Source of the DNA: Gonatopus flavifemur
Lineage: Eukaryota > Arthropoda > Insecta > Hymenoptera > Dryinidae
Direction of reading: 5' to 3'
DNA length: 64,000 nucleotides
Assembly: GCA_018340375.1 (NCBI GenBank)
Contig: JAFFJZ010000004.1
Location: forward strand, 48,586,001-48,650,000
The position numbers and the translations under genes were made by a program. Below, one piece after another: positions 32,582 through 44,096 of the stretch. Below the pieces are notes generated by a model that saw only the letters and a program-made list of their open reading frames with translations, searched no databases and was not told where the DNA came from. Position 1 is the first letter of the stretch. Each line of letters opens with the position of its first letter.

Positions 32582-33573
32582 CTGAATGAGTTTCAAAAAA
32601 TTTAAAAAAATCCTTGCAAAAGCACTTTACTGTATCTTAATAAGAACACGTGCCACAGGGCACCTACTTTCCTCCACTTGATCTCAACTTCATTATTATC
32701 TAGCATGGACAACATCCCTGACAAAAATTTCATTGAATTTCGTTGAATTCCCTTTACTTTTGGCACATTCGGTTTTCATTGAAAATTAGCAAAACTCAGC
32801 TGAATTCAAGAAAATTTCGGTGCATTCCAATAATTATCTACAAAATTCAAAAACCTTGAATCAAATTTTTGACTCCCATTAAAGTTTGTTCAAGTTTACG
32901 GAATTTTGTTGAATTTCATTAAAACCCTACTGTGCCAAAAGTGAACAAAATTCAACAAAAGTTTTTCGCCAGGGATCTATCAGAAAAATATCATTCTCAT
33001 ACGGTTTCATCCAGTTTTCCATGTACTTCTTGCAAGAAATTCTCAGTTTTGGGAATTCCAAGATGGAAGTTTTAGTATGGCACTTCACAAAATCATAACT
33101 GATCGAATTATCAAGGCCGCCATCTTGGAATTTCCAAAATTGGAAAATCATCTTCAAAAAGTACATGGATAACTGATTAGAACCGTATGAAAATCATATT
33201 CTTCTGATAGTTGGTCTCCATAATACATAATAGTGGAGGTGAAAGCAAATGGGGGAGAAGTACACGGAAAAAACAATTTAGCTGCAGCAGCTAAGTAGCT
33301 AGCACGGACACGGACAGCCATTAAATTAGCTCCTGCAGCTAAATGTTAGCTGTTACAGCAAAAAAATTTGCATTTGTAGTCAATTTATTTGTGGTAACAG
33401 CTAAAATTCAGCTACAGGAGCTAATTTAATGGCTGTCCGTGTCCGTGCTAGTTACTTAGCTGCTGCAGCTAAATTATTTTCTCCGTGTAGGTGCCCTGTG
33501 ACACCTGTTCTTATTGAGAGATAGTGAAGTGCTTTTGCAAAGATTTTAAAACATTTTTTTGCAACTCATTCAG
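32582..33573. mobile_element. 992-bp inverted-repeat element inside D41D element 2
   Basis: Inverted ends of about 85 bp: CTGAATGAGTTTCAAAAAAT on the left and its inverse ending GCAACTCATTCAG on the right, both running on through AGCACTTTACTGTATCT and GCCACAGGGCACCTAC. No ORF is recognised. It interrupts the inverted transposase copy, and a MITE with a TA duplication has inserted in it near its right arm. Confidence 0.6.
33263..33487. mobile_element. CACGGAG-ended MITE (copy 2)
   Basis: 225 bp with ends CACGGAAAAAACAATTTAGC and GCTAAATTATTTTCTCCGTG, flanked by TA on both sides. It is palindromic over most of its length, with the unusual GC-rich stem GCTAGCACGGACACGGACAG. The interior units TTAGCTGCAGCAGCTAA are mini-palindromes, as in 491-859. 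Non-coding. Confidence 0.85.
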
Positions 33574-34036
33574 GCAGCGCACTCATTGCAATTTGGGAAA
33601 AGCCAGAATAAGCGTCAATCCACACATTTGTTGCCTTGGAACCACGTTTGTTGGTTTACAGCTAACATTACATCCACAAGCAGAAGCGGAAGTTGGTTTT
33701 CCAAAAGGTCACGATATTTTCCATGGTTTGAGTTACCTCCAATGAAGTGGGCACTCACAAGCTTGTGGTCAATTATTTCACACCAAATGTACACAAACAC
33801 GGGCGTAAACACAGTCGTAAACATACACGGTCGTCGAATTCAAAGCATTACATGAAAACAAGACATACCACATCGAATCGGTGTGTGTAATTGCGTTCTG
33901 TGTCTCGATATTTTTGGTTCATAACTCGGCACGCCAACGAATATTCTGATTTCTGTATTCTGATTTCTCTAATCTTTTCTTTTGCTGATTGCTAATTCCT
34001 TCCTGAATTTCGTCTCTGTGGAACTTTCTTCCGAAG

Positions 34037-35081
34037 ATGGAGGCCATTCCTGTAGGAGAAAGAATAGAAATGATCCTCATTTATGGTGAATGTGCCAGAA
34101 ATGTTGATGCCACTGTTACACATTATGCTGAACGTTTTCCCAACAACGTGCAATCTCGAGCATCTTTTTATCGGGTCGTTAAACAATTCATGGAAGAGGA
34201 AAGTGTGGGAAAGAGAGAAAGAGTCCGTCGCAACACACTTACTGTATTAGCTGCAGTGAATGCTGATCCTCATGTCAGTACTCGAGAAATCGAACATGAT
34301 TCTAAAATTTCGCAACGTAGTGTATGCAGGATATCGAAAAAACATGAATATCACCCCCACCATATTTCATTGCATCAATAACTCCATAGTAATGATTTTC
34401 AAAACCGAATTATTTTTTTGCCAATGGGCACGTAAACAAATCCAATTAGATCCTGATTTCTTCGCTGAAGTGCTATTTTCGGACGAGTCCTCTTTTACAA
34501 ACCATGGCACGGTTAATAGGCATAATATGCACCACTGGAGTGATGAAAATCCACATTGGTTACGTCAAGTTGAACATCAGCGTCAATGGTCTGTAAACGT
34601 TTGGTGTGGGATAATTGATGACCAGCTCGTGGGTCCACACTTCATTCAGGGTCACTTGGACGGCAGGAAATACCGTGATTTTTTGGAACACCAACTTCCG
34701 CTTTCACTTGAGGACGTAACGTTGGCTGTGAGGCAACAAATGTGGTTTCAACACGATAGATGTCCGGCGCATCATTCTCAAGTTGCTCGTCAAGTTTTAG
34801 ATCGCGAATTCGACGGACGCTGGATCGCGAGGAGTGGTCCAGTGAATTGGCCAGCAAGATCGCCAGACCTCACCTCGCCAGACTTCTTCGTGTGGGATTA
34901 CTTGGAGAGCGAAGTTGACAAACAAGTGCGAACATCTCGAGGGAACATGATACAGCGGATCAAAGATGCTTGTGCCAAAATACCACCTAATATGCTTCGA
35001 AGTTGTGTACGATCTTTTGAAGTACGGATCAATAGGTGTATTGAAGTTGAAGGTCACCATTTTGAACATTTGTTGGAATAA
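34037..35081 (+). pseudogene. D41D transposase, one stop and one frameshift
   Basis: Starts MEAIPVGERIEMILIYGECA with an N-terminal helix-turn-helix (residues 1-115) that ends at a TAA after HPHHISLHQ (34379-34381). A frameshift in the T-run near 34415 follows, then the open frame goes to 35081. The catalytic domain is complete: D in FSDESSFTNHG, D in FQHDRCPAHH, D in SPDLTSPDFF, with 41 residues between the second and third. It ends VEGHHFEHLLE, the same tail as the intact copy at 44924. Without the two lesions it would be of normal length (about 350 aa). Confidence 0.85.
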
Positions 35082-35113
35082 CTTGGTTTCAAACAAAACA
35101 AGCATTCAAAATT

Positions 35114-35293
35114 GTGAGAGGCGACGGGAATCACCGGAAAAAACCACCCCAACACACGGTAAGAGGCGAGGGGACTCACCAAAAACAAGCACCTCGACGC
35201 ACGGTGAGAGGCGAGGGGACTCACCAAAAACAAGCACTTCGACGCACGGTGAGAGGCGAGGGGACTCACTGGAAACAAGCACCCCGACGCACG
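35114..35293. repeat. Four 45-bp tandem repeats after the transposase
   Basis: Units begin GTGAGAGGCGAGGGGACTCA and end GACGCACG; four copies in a row start 33 bp after the transposase stop. A single inverted unit lies in the left arm near 32353-32400. Element 1 (9.6-12.3 kb) has a related repeat at the same place (GTGAGAGGCAAGGGGACCCA), so the motif is conserved between diverged elements and may bind transposase. Confidence 0.8.
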
Positions 35294-36520
35294 GTAAGAA
35301 GACAAGAACAAACTCGTTTGATCCCTAAGGTGACCTTCAAACGACCTTGAAGGTCAAGGTCATTCCAGGTCCTGCCGGTTCCAGCCTCCGTGTTGCACAA
35401 CTCTCGTATGACAAAATTTCTTCTCTTTTGACCTGGGAATCACCTTGTTATTGCCCCAACCTTGAGGTCAAGGTCATATCTCGACGTGAAATTTTGCGCT
35501 CTTTTCATCCCGGGGTCGAATAGGGGGTATCCGATTTGAAATTTTGAAGTTGACCTTCAAATGACCTCAGAGATCGAGGTCGAGGACATTTTCAAGGTTA
35601 CTGTTGAATAGCCCCTTTGACACCCTACAACTTTTGTATCAAACATTTTTCCAAAAAAGGTGATCCCACCAAGATATTTCGTTGCCTCAAGATAAATGCC
35701 TCACCCTGTATAAATATACAGGGTGTCCCATCTTAATCTTTAAATGCAAATATCTCAAAAACATGCATCTTAAACCAGAAGTACTTCATACCAAAATTGT
35801 TATACGAAGAGGGGCCCACAAAACTACGATATCAGTTTCCTCATAGATGGCGTTATGATCGATTGAAATGGGGTCAACATCATTTTTTTAAACGGGAACC
35901 CTCAATTTTTATTGCATATCTTCATTCTACGCAAAAAACTGGGTAACTTTTGCTTGAAACGTTTTTCTAAATTTTTGAAGATGGCGCCACAATCGATGAA
36001 AAATGAAGTCTATGAAACAATATGCGGATATCTTGTGGAATGCATCCAAGAGCCGAAATATCTCATTCGAATGTTGTTGTTAAGAGAGGGGACGACACAA
36101 TGGCGATATCAGTTCCATAGTAGATGGCGCTGTGGTCAGTAAAAATGAGGTCAACCTCAATTTTTCAAATGGAAACTCTTACTTTTTATCGCATATCATG
36201 ATTCTACGCGAAAAAATGAGGAAGTTTTGTTTGAAACATTTTTCCTAAATTCTTGAAGATGAGAACGGTGGGAAATGAGATTGATGAGAAAGTTCTACTG
36301 CATTATGTGTAAAGCAACGCTTATCTCTTGAAGGTTTTGTATCCATCTTCCGAGGATTGCGGTGTAACAATTCCCCATATTACCCCCTCCCCCTCCTGCC
36401 CCGCTCATCAGTAGGCCGTCGGCATCAGCGTTACCCAATGTGCACCCCGAGGAGGTTGCGCGATCGGACTTTGCACATCATTATCACGCTAAAAAGGGCG
36501 GATTGTCTAGAATGGATTGC

Positions 36521-36766
36521 CTAGGTTTGCCTTCGAGACTTCACAGGATGTTCAAAACGACCACCGTTTTGCTGATGACAAAGTCTAATTCTTTTATGAA
36601 AGTTGAGCACAATTGTTTGCAACACAGCAGGTGTTATTGCTGTGCATGCTCTCCTTATTCGAATTTTCATGTCATCGCGTGTTGTAGGAAGTTCGCGGAA
36701 TACAACATCTTTTATGTAACCCCACAAAAAAAAATCCGGCTCATTTTCCACCGTTTTCATCTTCAA
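36521..36766 (-). pseudogene. D41D transposase C-terminal fragment
   Basis: Reads ENEPDFFLWGYIKDVVFREL, then PTTRDDMKIRIRRACTAITP and NGGRFEHPV. This aligns with the third catalytic Asp region (PDFFLWGYIKD) and C-terminal tail of the other D41D copies. The first two catalytic residues and the DNA-binding domain are absent. Confidence 0.7.
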
Positions 36767-37256
36767 GATTTTAGGAAAAATGTTTCAAACAAAAATTTCT
36801 CATTTTTTCGCGTAGGATCATGATATGCGATGAAAAGTAAGAGTTTCCATTTGAAAAATTGAGGTTGACCTCATTTTTACTGACTCCAGCGCCATCTACT
36901 ATGGAACTGATATCGCCATTGTGTCGTCCCCTCTCTTAAAAACAACATTCGAATGAGATATTTCGGCTCTTGGATGCATTCCACAAGATATCCGCATATT
37001 GTTTCATAGACTTTATTTTTCATCGATTGTGGCGCCATCTTCAAAAATTTAGAAAAACGTTTCAAGTAAAAGTTACTTAGTTTTTTGCGTAGAATCAAGA
37101 TATGCAATAAAAAGTGGGAGTTCCCGTTTAAAAAAATGATGTTGACCCCATTTTAATCGATCAAAACGCCATCTATGATGAAACTGATATCGTAGTTTTG
37201 TGGCCCCCTCTTTGTATAACAACTTTGGTATGAAGTACTTTTGGTTTAAGATGCAT

Positions 37257-37427
37257 CCCAAGTAGAAATACTCTAGTTATTGACGAGTTTTATAACGCTC
37301 AACTAGCCAAATACTAGACACTCGCAAGTACCTCACCAGAACCCTACGAGGCACTTGCAAGCGTCTAGTTTCTGGCTAGTTAAGCGTTACAAAACTCGTC
37401 AATTACTAGAGCATTTCTACCAGAGAT
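37257..37427. mobile_element. Small hairpin MITE in right TIR of element 3
   Basis: About 171 bp, a near-perfect hairpin: AGTAGAAATACTCTAGTTAT pairs with AATTACTAGAGCATTTCTAC, with GACGAGTTTTATAACGCT on one side and AACGCT/AAACTCGTC on the other. The left arm of element 3 has the uninterrupted site (GCATCTTAAACC and its inverse), so the insertion is certain. No clear duplication. Confidence 0.75.
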
Positions 37428-37471
37428 GTTTTTGAGATATTTGCATTTAAAGATTAAAATGGGACACCCTG

Positions 37472-38182
37472 TATATAAACATATATATATAAGGAGCGAG
37501 TAAAATTATAAATTTGGGGGGGTGTTAAACCCTCCCGGATACGCCATTGGTTTTATTTGATCAACTTTTAGATATGTTGGACTGTTTCGGTCATATCATT
37601 GTACATGATATGAAATTCACGTTCCCACATTATACTTTTTTCGTTATTCAGTCGCGCTTATTCCCATAATCATGGCTTGCAATAATAGAGTTGCCGTTTG
37701 GAAATTGGGGGAAACTTCGTGTTCTTTCGATTGGACCATCGAGCGTTCCAATGAATTCCGTTTTTTTTTAGATATAGCAAGAAATTTTGAAAAAAACATA
37801 AAATTCCGAAACTTTGAGCTTCTTGCGGCACGTGCTAATATGGTTCACTCGAACTGAGATGTTATGTACTTCATTTTGATTGGAGTCGCAATCTTTTTAG
37901 GGAGTGAGACTAGAAGATTTCGAAAATTTCCAAAATAAGGGCCACCCTATCAGGTACCCACTAATAGCTAGTTATCATTTATTTTATGTATAATAATTTC
38001 ATAACATGAAAAATATTGCATGTGACTCGAGACAATGGATATCACCTCATTTTCTCTCATAAGTCGCTGTTTATAATATGCTGCACTTGCGCGAACTTTC
38101 GCCTAATAGGCTGATAGCACACTTTACCTCGTCGTTTTCCCCTCAAAGTTTCATCCCCGCGAAGATACGCTCCGTCCCTATA
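37472..38182. other. Non-coding stretch between elements
   Basis: No gene recognised. GGGGGGGTGTTAAACCCTCCCGGATACGCC at about 37517 is the only GC-rich island. Short ORFs such as 37672-37857 have no motif. Confidence 0.35.
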
Positions 38183-40034
38183 CAGGGTGATTCAAAATTC
38201 CCGCGCTCTTTTTTGGGAGTAGATTCCTGATGAAATTCTAAAACGATTTGTCCTTTTGCACAATGCACTCCGACGCATAATTTCCGAGATATAATTAATT
38301 AAAGTTGACTAATTATGAGGTGGATCCATCGGTCATTCAGGAGCGTCATAACAGAACAAGAGAGGAAGGTGCTTGCAGAGGGCGCTCATACGATCAGCTG
38401 ATCGGTATAATCGATACGATTTACCAGCATACAAATTGGTAAATTCTCTATGTAGAACGATTGAATTCGTCGAAACTGTGGAAAAATTGATTATTGTCAT
38501 GAATTCTTATCACGATATGCTGTAGGTGAAAGTTGTAATTTTAGTAATGATTTTTATTACGCAGACAAATGTGAAATAGTGTTATTTCGTAGGGATAGGG
38601 ATTCAAGTGAGAGAAAAAAGTATAACTACTCGTTTTCAATCAGAATTTACATGTAAAAAAGAAAACATGAGAATTTTCATTCACCCGATACCCAATTTGA
38701 ACGGTTTGATTAGTAAGTTTAACACAAGAGATTGGATTCCGAATCCTGTATTCTGATTGGTCGAGAATCAATGTATGTTAGATCAATCCTCGGCCGTTTC
38801 AAATGATTCTTCTGAAGAATGTGTTTTCGACTTATCCTAACCACAACATTGAACAATGATGAATTTATTCGAATTCACCCTTTTAACATCATTCGATGAT
38901 TATAAAGGGTTTATCGAACGTTAATAACTTACTTAAGATCACTCAAGATCATCCATGTTTAAATCAAAATCTAATTCAAATGTGTGCAAGTTCGAGCGCG
39001 TTTCTACGTTTAGAAAATGTATTCGTCCTGAAAAGGACGGATTTGGTTAATCTTCAAAGACAATTCTTTTTCCATTTGGAATAACAATATGCCCTTTGAA
39101 GTCATATGTGCTTTAAATGAAACTGTTTCGAGCTGTCACCTGATTGGTTGATTCGTATCACGAATGGTTGATTTAAGCTAAACAAACCGTATGTGATTAC
39201 AATGTCAATCAAGTGCAATGATTGGGTCGTATACGATGTCACACCTTGTATTTTCGTCAAAATTGATGGATTCTGCGAGTTGAAGTAAGTTATTAACGTT
39301 CGATAAACCCTTTATAATCATCGAATGATGTAAAAAGGGTGAATTCGAATAAATTCATCATTGTTCAATGTTGTGGTTGGGATAAGTCGAAAACACATTC
39401 TTCAGAAGAATCATTTGAAACGGCCGAGGATTGATCTAACATACATTGATTCTCGACCAATCAGAATACAGGATTCGGAATCCAATCTCTTGTGTTAAAC
39501 TTACTAATCAAACCGTTCAAATTGGGTATCGGATGAATGAAAATTCTCATGTTTTCTTTGTTACATGAACATTCTGATTGAAAACGAGTTGTTATACTTT
39601 TCTCTCCCACTTGAATCCCTATCCCTACGACATAACACTATTGTACATTTGTCTGCGTAATAAAAATCATTACTGAAATTACAACTTTCACCTACAGCAT
39701 ATCGTGATAAGAATTCATGACAATAATCAATTTTTCCACAGTGTCGACGAATTCAATCGTTCTACATAGAAAATTTACCAATTTGTATGCTGGTAAATCG
39801 TATCGATTATACCGATCAGCTGATCGTATGAGCGCCCTCTGCAAGCACCTTCCTCTCTTGTTCTGTTATGACGCTCCTGAATGACCGATGGATCCACCTC
39901 ATAATTAGTCAACTTTAATTAATTATATCTCAGAAATTATGCGTCGGAGAGCATTGTGCAAAAGGACAAATCGTTTTAGAATTTCATCAGGAATCTACTC
40001 CCAAAAAAGAGTGCGGAAATTTTGAATCACCCTG
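38183..40034. mobile_element. 1.85-kb fold-back element
   Basis: 1852 bp with ends CAGGGTGATTCAAAATTCCC and GGAAATTTTGAATCACCCTG and a TA duplication. Arms of about 750 bp (38183-38935 and 39286-40034) are inverted copies at roughly 97-98% by eye, separated by a 350-bp loop. The ends are of the same CAGGGTG type as the D41D elements, so it is probably a non-autonomous relative. No coding sequence remains. Confidence 0.82.
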
Positions 40035-40777
40035 TATTCCTATACCCACATAGCATAATTGTCTCAGTAATATTTTCAGAATATTTTGCAACATTCTGGA
40101 GATATTGTAATATTGTTAGAATATCATGGAGATACCCATGTAGAAAATGCCGAATTCCAACCAACCATAACAATCGAAACAGTACTGGTACAACACTGAT
40201 TACCAGGGTTGGTTGCCAACGTTGTAACGTGGTTGAAGTAACAACCAGTACAATGTTGTTGTAATGCCGATAGTCAATGCTGATTTGCCAACGTTGATTT
40301 AAAACCCGTTCAACGTTGTCCATTATGTGTGGTTTAATACGGCAAAATTTTGAACAAATTATTATTCATGTTCTCGAATTGACTTCTTCACATGTTTTCG
40401 GATTATTCATTCGTTTCAAGAAACGATTCAAACTTCAGCAACATACGAACAGATGTGTTATATTTTTTACTTTCGATACAACCATGGACATTAGCTGAAA
40501 ATATACACCGAAAAAACGATATTCTAGGATTGAGAGGAATTTATTCTTCACTCTTCCTCTAAACCAATCCTCTTATTATAAGACTAACCCCCTCTAATTT
40601 TTAGTGACTTCATAAGATATTCTTCCTTTTAGAATAAATTCTTGAAATAAGAATATTCCCAGATCATTTTAAATAACCGCTCTGTACAAAATAATTTTGT
40701 AAATTATCTAGCCTGAGATGTAAAATGACTTATAAATTCACAATATTCGTATAAAAGTCATGCTAAACATGAGAAAA

Positions 40778-41684
40778 TTTCAAATTGAAGAGTATTCTTG
40801 AAGTTGAAATTTTCAAATTTGAGAAAAAAGCCTTATGTTCTGAGTTGAATTTGTTGTTAGGGTGATGATAAACTTGTAGGAAGAGTTTGAAAGTTGGGTA
40901 GAATCTATATTGATCAGGAAAGTTCGAATCGTGTGGCAAAAGTTGGAAAATCTGTCAACTCAGCTCACGGCACATGGGTATTCTATCAGCTTTTCTTCAC
41001 TAAACGAAATCTAGGCAGGAGAAATGTATCAAAATTTAGTAAAATCAAGTTGGTACAGAGGAAGAGAGGACAGATATATCCATTGAATTTTATTGGTTAT
41101 TATAGAAATGTTGATAAATAAGGAAAGGCTATAGAAGATCCAATGTGTCGTCTTTTAATATTTTTGTTCCAATAATGTTGTATCATGTTCCTACAAATGA
41201 ATGTTATTATATTTATGAAACAGGTCCAATACACATGTTTCCTCAACCTACTAGTGAAAAGATACAAAAATGCACACAATACAAAATCATTGACCAAAAA
41301 TATTGAGAGACGATAAATTGAGTCATACATAGCCTTTACGTATTTATCAACATTTTTATAATAACCAATAAAATTCAATGGATATATCTGTCCTCTCTTA
41401 CTCTGTACCAACTTGATTTTACTAAATTTTGATACATTTCTCCTGCCTAGATTTCGTTTAGTGAAGAAAAGCTGATAGAATACCCATGTGCCGTAAGCTA
41501 AGTTGACAGATTTTCTAACTTTTGCCACACGATTTGGACTTTCCTGATCAATATAGATTCCACCTAACTTTCAAACTCTTCCCACAAGTTGATCATCACC
41601 CTAACAACAAATTCAACTCAGAACATAAGGCTTTTTTCTCAAATTTGAAAATTTCAACATGAAGAATACTCTTCAATTTGAAAA
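40778..41684. repeat. Inverted repeat, 344-bp arms
   Basis: 40778-41121 and 41339-41684 are inverted copies with few differences (TTCAAATTGAAGAGTATTCT at one edge, TATAGAAATGTTGATAAATA at the other), around a 217-bp loop. ORFs on both strands here mirror each other and are not genes. Confidence 0.75.
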
Positions 41685-42485
41685 GTAAAACCATCCGTCG
41701 AGCTGCAAGTGAATAATCCAAGTTTTTTGCAATTCATTTTGAACATTTTTTTGACATATTTTTTATCAAATGAGTTCTTCATGACTCACATTTATTACAG
41801 AATCAATATGATCTCTGAGTTTTTGCCTAAAAGTACTGATGTAAGTATTTGAAGAAAATTCATTTTCACTGCATCAACAAATTACGAGTTTTTGACATGT
41901 TACAACAGCTATGACTGATTCACTAATTCATTTTGCACTTACTAACAGATTTTTTGATACACATTATTCAAGAAATAACCACCACACATTTCACAAAAAT
42001 AATTCATCCATTTTATGATCAAATGAATTTAACCTCACATTTGTCAACCGAACTGCAATTTTCACACAGGCTCATAGATTATTATATTCAACCGACGGAT
42101 GATTGAATCGGATAAACACGTCACTTTAATTGATCTTTTCTAATGCATCGCGTAGGTACCGGTTTGACGGTACAGAAAAATTATTACTGATACTGAATTT
42201 GAATAATTTGCAAGTCTAGTCTAGTCGGTGTAAGAACTCCGGTAACAGTTCCAACGAAAATATCTTTATATAATATGTTATTGCTGTTATTTGAAAATTT
42301 GTAACTCATCAGAATGATAAGAGAAACATTCTCAATAGTATACAGTCGGAGAAGAATATTTAAAATTCATCAATAACAACGTGTTCAACAATATTCCCGT
42401 CAGATCTGTTACCGGACTCCTCACGCCGACTATACAATATTACTTTAATTTATGATGTCAGAATTCATAACTGGCATACAGCTGT

Positions 42486-42562
42486 ACTGGTCAAAGCGTC
42501 ATTCTCTCATGAGGGTTAGGATTTTGTGTTAGGTTCGATTCCGCGTGTAGGGCTGTGAGATT
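42486..42562 (+). other. tRNA-like cassette C
   Basis: A GTCAAAGCGTCATTCTCTCA start, then GGGTTAGGATTTTGTG and a perfect B-box core AGGTTCGATTCCGCG. Only the B-box is well kept; acceptor and anticodon stems do not pair well. It lies inside the 3.1-kb TIR element. Confidence 0.35.
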
Positions 42563-43163
42563 TTCGCTATTGACCCCCACAGTTTGAACGCTTGTTATCA
42601 TTAAATATCTTCATTAAGATAATTTCCACCAGGGAGTTCGATTCCTGTAGAACGCGGTTCTAGCAACTGACATTGGAACATGTTTCCATACATCTATTAC
42701 ACATACAGTACGAGATCGACAAGGATTCCAATAATTTTTTTGTGAATTATCTGAAATTATTTTACAATTGCTGTAATATATGGGTAGCGTTCATTTTTCT
42801 TATTTCTTTCATCAATTTTAGAACTAAACTAAGAGATTATATTCATTCGTATGATAATATTATGCAGAAATGAATATTATTTCATAGTCAACTGAATCAT
42901 TTATGTGCACGTTTAATATCATTGTTGGTATACAATGAAAAACCAGTACTGATTCAGGGTTGATGTTAACGTTGACCCGGTATTGGTGAACAACGCCGTA
43001 CCAGTGTTGATCAGCGTTATCATTCCGGGTTTATTCCAACGTTGTTTGCCAACAGTTGGCAGTTGGCAAATAATGTTATTCCAGTACTGGGTCGTTCGTC
43101 AATTTCTGCATGGGTATTAACGAGACATTTGTGCTATGTGGATATCCATGCATGAGACAGCAC

Positions 43164-44096
43164 CCCATACAGGAAACCCCGAGAATGTAAACACAGCCAA
43201 TAATCGGCCCATGTATGGCTACCATTCAATGGCCAATAATGGATTCACATCATTGGCACAACTGTGGCCCACCGCTGGCTGATAAGAAAGGCCAGCAATG
43301 AAAACAGCGGATAATCAGCCGATGTACGGCTACGGTAAACGGCCAACAATTGATTCCCCGTTACTGGCTGGAATATGGCCTATTACTGAGTGAAATGGAT
43401 TCCAAAGTTGAATGTATTGTATTCGTAATCACCCCTGAAAAAAGTTTGTTTTGGCCTTATTTCTATTACGTTGAATAAATAATTCATATCCATCAAATAC
43501 GTTTTACATGATTCAAATGAATTCTTATTCATAGATAATCAATTACTTTCTCATGTAAATAACAAAGAAATTTGAAGGAATAAGCAACTGAATTCAACTG
43601 ATTTATCGAGAATACTTTGGACTTGTATAATTTTACATTTCAGATTGTCGAAATATCATGCATGCAAATCTATTTGGAAAAAAACATCCATTTCTGATCT
43701 TGTGAAAACTGGAATCACAAACATCCCAAAAACAAAAAAGTGTTTTGGGTCACGCTTAACCACTCATTTGAACTAATACTGAACCGATTATTCTGGAACG
43801 CAGTCATATTACCATTGGATATCATTATTATTATGCCCTCGTAATCTGCCATTGATGGCTAACATTCGAACATTATCCCGAAATTTCTGGCCCTCAATCG
43901 GGATCATTTAGCCCCATTACTGGGCCAATCAATAATTTTATACATGGCCCATTATTTATTGCCATTACTGGACCCACGTTATCATCCAGCAATTAACCAT
44001 TGATGAGCCATTAATGGGCGCCATTAACGGGCAAAGAACGCCGTTTGTGGTCCAGTAACGTGCCATTATTGGGCCAATTGTTGAACCCTGTATGGG
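43164..44096. mobile_element. CCCATACAGG-ended element with GGCCA repeats
   Basis: 933 bp with inverted ends CCCATACAGGAAACCCC and GAACCCTGTATGGG. Inside each end lie runs of TGGCCnnTnnTGGC-like units (CCAATAATGGATTCACATCA, GGCCAGCAATGAAAACAG, CCATTACTGGGCCAATCA). These form many overlapping small inverted repeats. The middle is plain AT-rich DNA. No ORF is recognised; superfamily unknown. Confidence 0.6.

Larger units (their letters stand above)
32440..33860 (-). pseudogene. Inverted second copy of D41D transposase, fragmented
   Basis: On the minus strand, 33824-33615 encodes VFVYIWCEIIDHKLVSAHFI, then KYRDLLENQLPLLLVDVMLA and TWFQGNKC, matching NVWCGIIDDQLVGPHFI and EHQLPLSLEDVTLAVRQQMW of the plus-strand copy. 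The C-terminal end resumes at 32560-32440 (YDLLKCGSMNALKLKVLNL in another frame) after the nested insertion. The second catalytic Asp region is altered (FQGNKC for FQHDRC) and much of the gene is missing. Confidence 0.65.
31938..35708 (+). mobile_element. D41D Tc1/mariner-superfamily element 2, long TIRs, nested
   Basis: 3771 bp with ends CAGGGTGAGGCGTTTATCTT and AAGATAAATGCCTCACCCTG and a TA duplication (31936-31937, 35709-35710). The inverted arms exceed 400 bp and continue into coding sequence: the left half (32440-33860) holds a decayed inverted copy of the transposase, while the right half holds the better copy at 34037-35081. The left half was later invaded by a 992-bp element (32582-33573), itself carrying a CACGGAG MITE (33263-33487), which makes three nested levels. 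Each arm has two exact TGACCTTGA motifs. Confidence 0.85.
35719..37471 (-). mobile_element. D41D-type element 3, non-autonomous, long TIRs
   Basis: 1753 bp with ends CAGGGTGTCCCATCTTAATC and GATTAAAATGGGACACCCTG and a TA duplication (35717-35718, 37472-37473). It starts only 10 bp after element 2. The inverted arms are about 550 bp. The centre keeps a short transposase C-terminal fragment on the minus strand; the rest of the gene is gone, so it needs a helper. A small hairpin element has inserted in the right arm at 37257. Confidence 0.8.
40046..43141. mobile_element. 3.1-kb unclassified TIR element
   Basis: Inverted ends CCACATAGCATAATTGTCTC and GAGACATTTGTGCTATGTGG, with a second inner inverted pair (ACCCATGTAGAAAATG at 40133, TTTCTGCATGGGTA at 43104). 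The ends are followed by GGTTGCCAACGTTG-type repeats (40200-40320 and 42950-43090). The interior contains a 0.9-kb fold-back and a tRNA-like cassette. No transposase is recognisable. The duplication was not resolved. Confidence 0.55.

Noticed and set aside
35912..37107. Paired 76-aa ORFs at 35912-36142 and 36877-37107
   Set aside because: These are the same sequence in the two inverted arms of element 3; no protein family recognised.
40505..40530. CACCGAAAAAACGAT as another CACGGAG-type end
   Set aside because: No inverse partner and no dinucleotide duplication were found.
40894..41528. Matching ORFs on opposite strands (40894-41121 and 41100-41528)
   Set aside because: They are the two arms of the inverted repeat at 40778-41684 and carry no recognisable protein.
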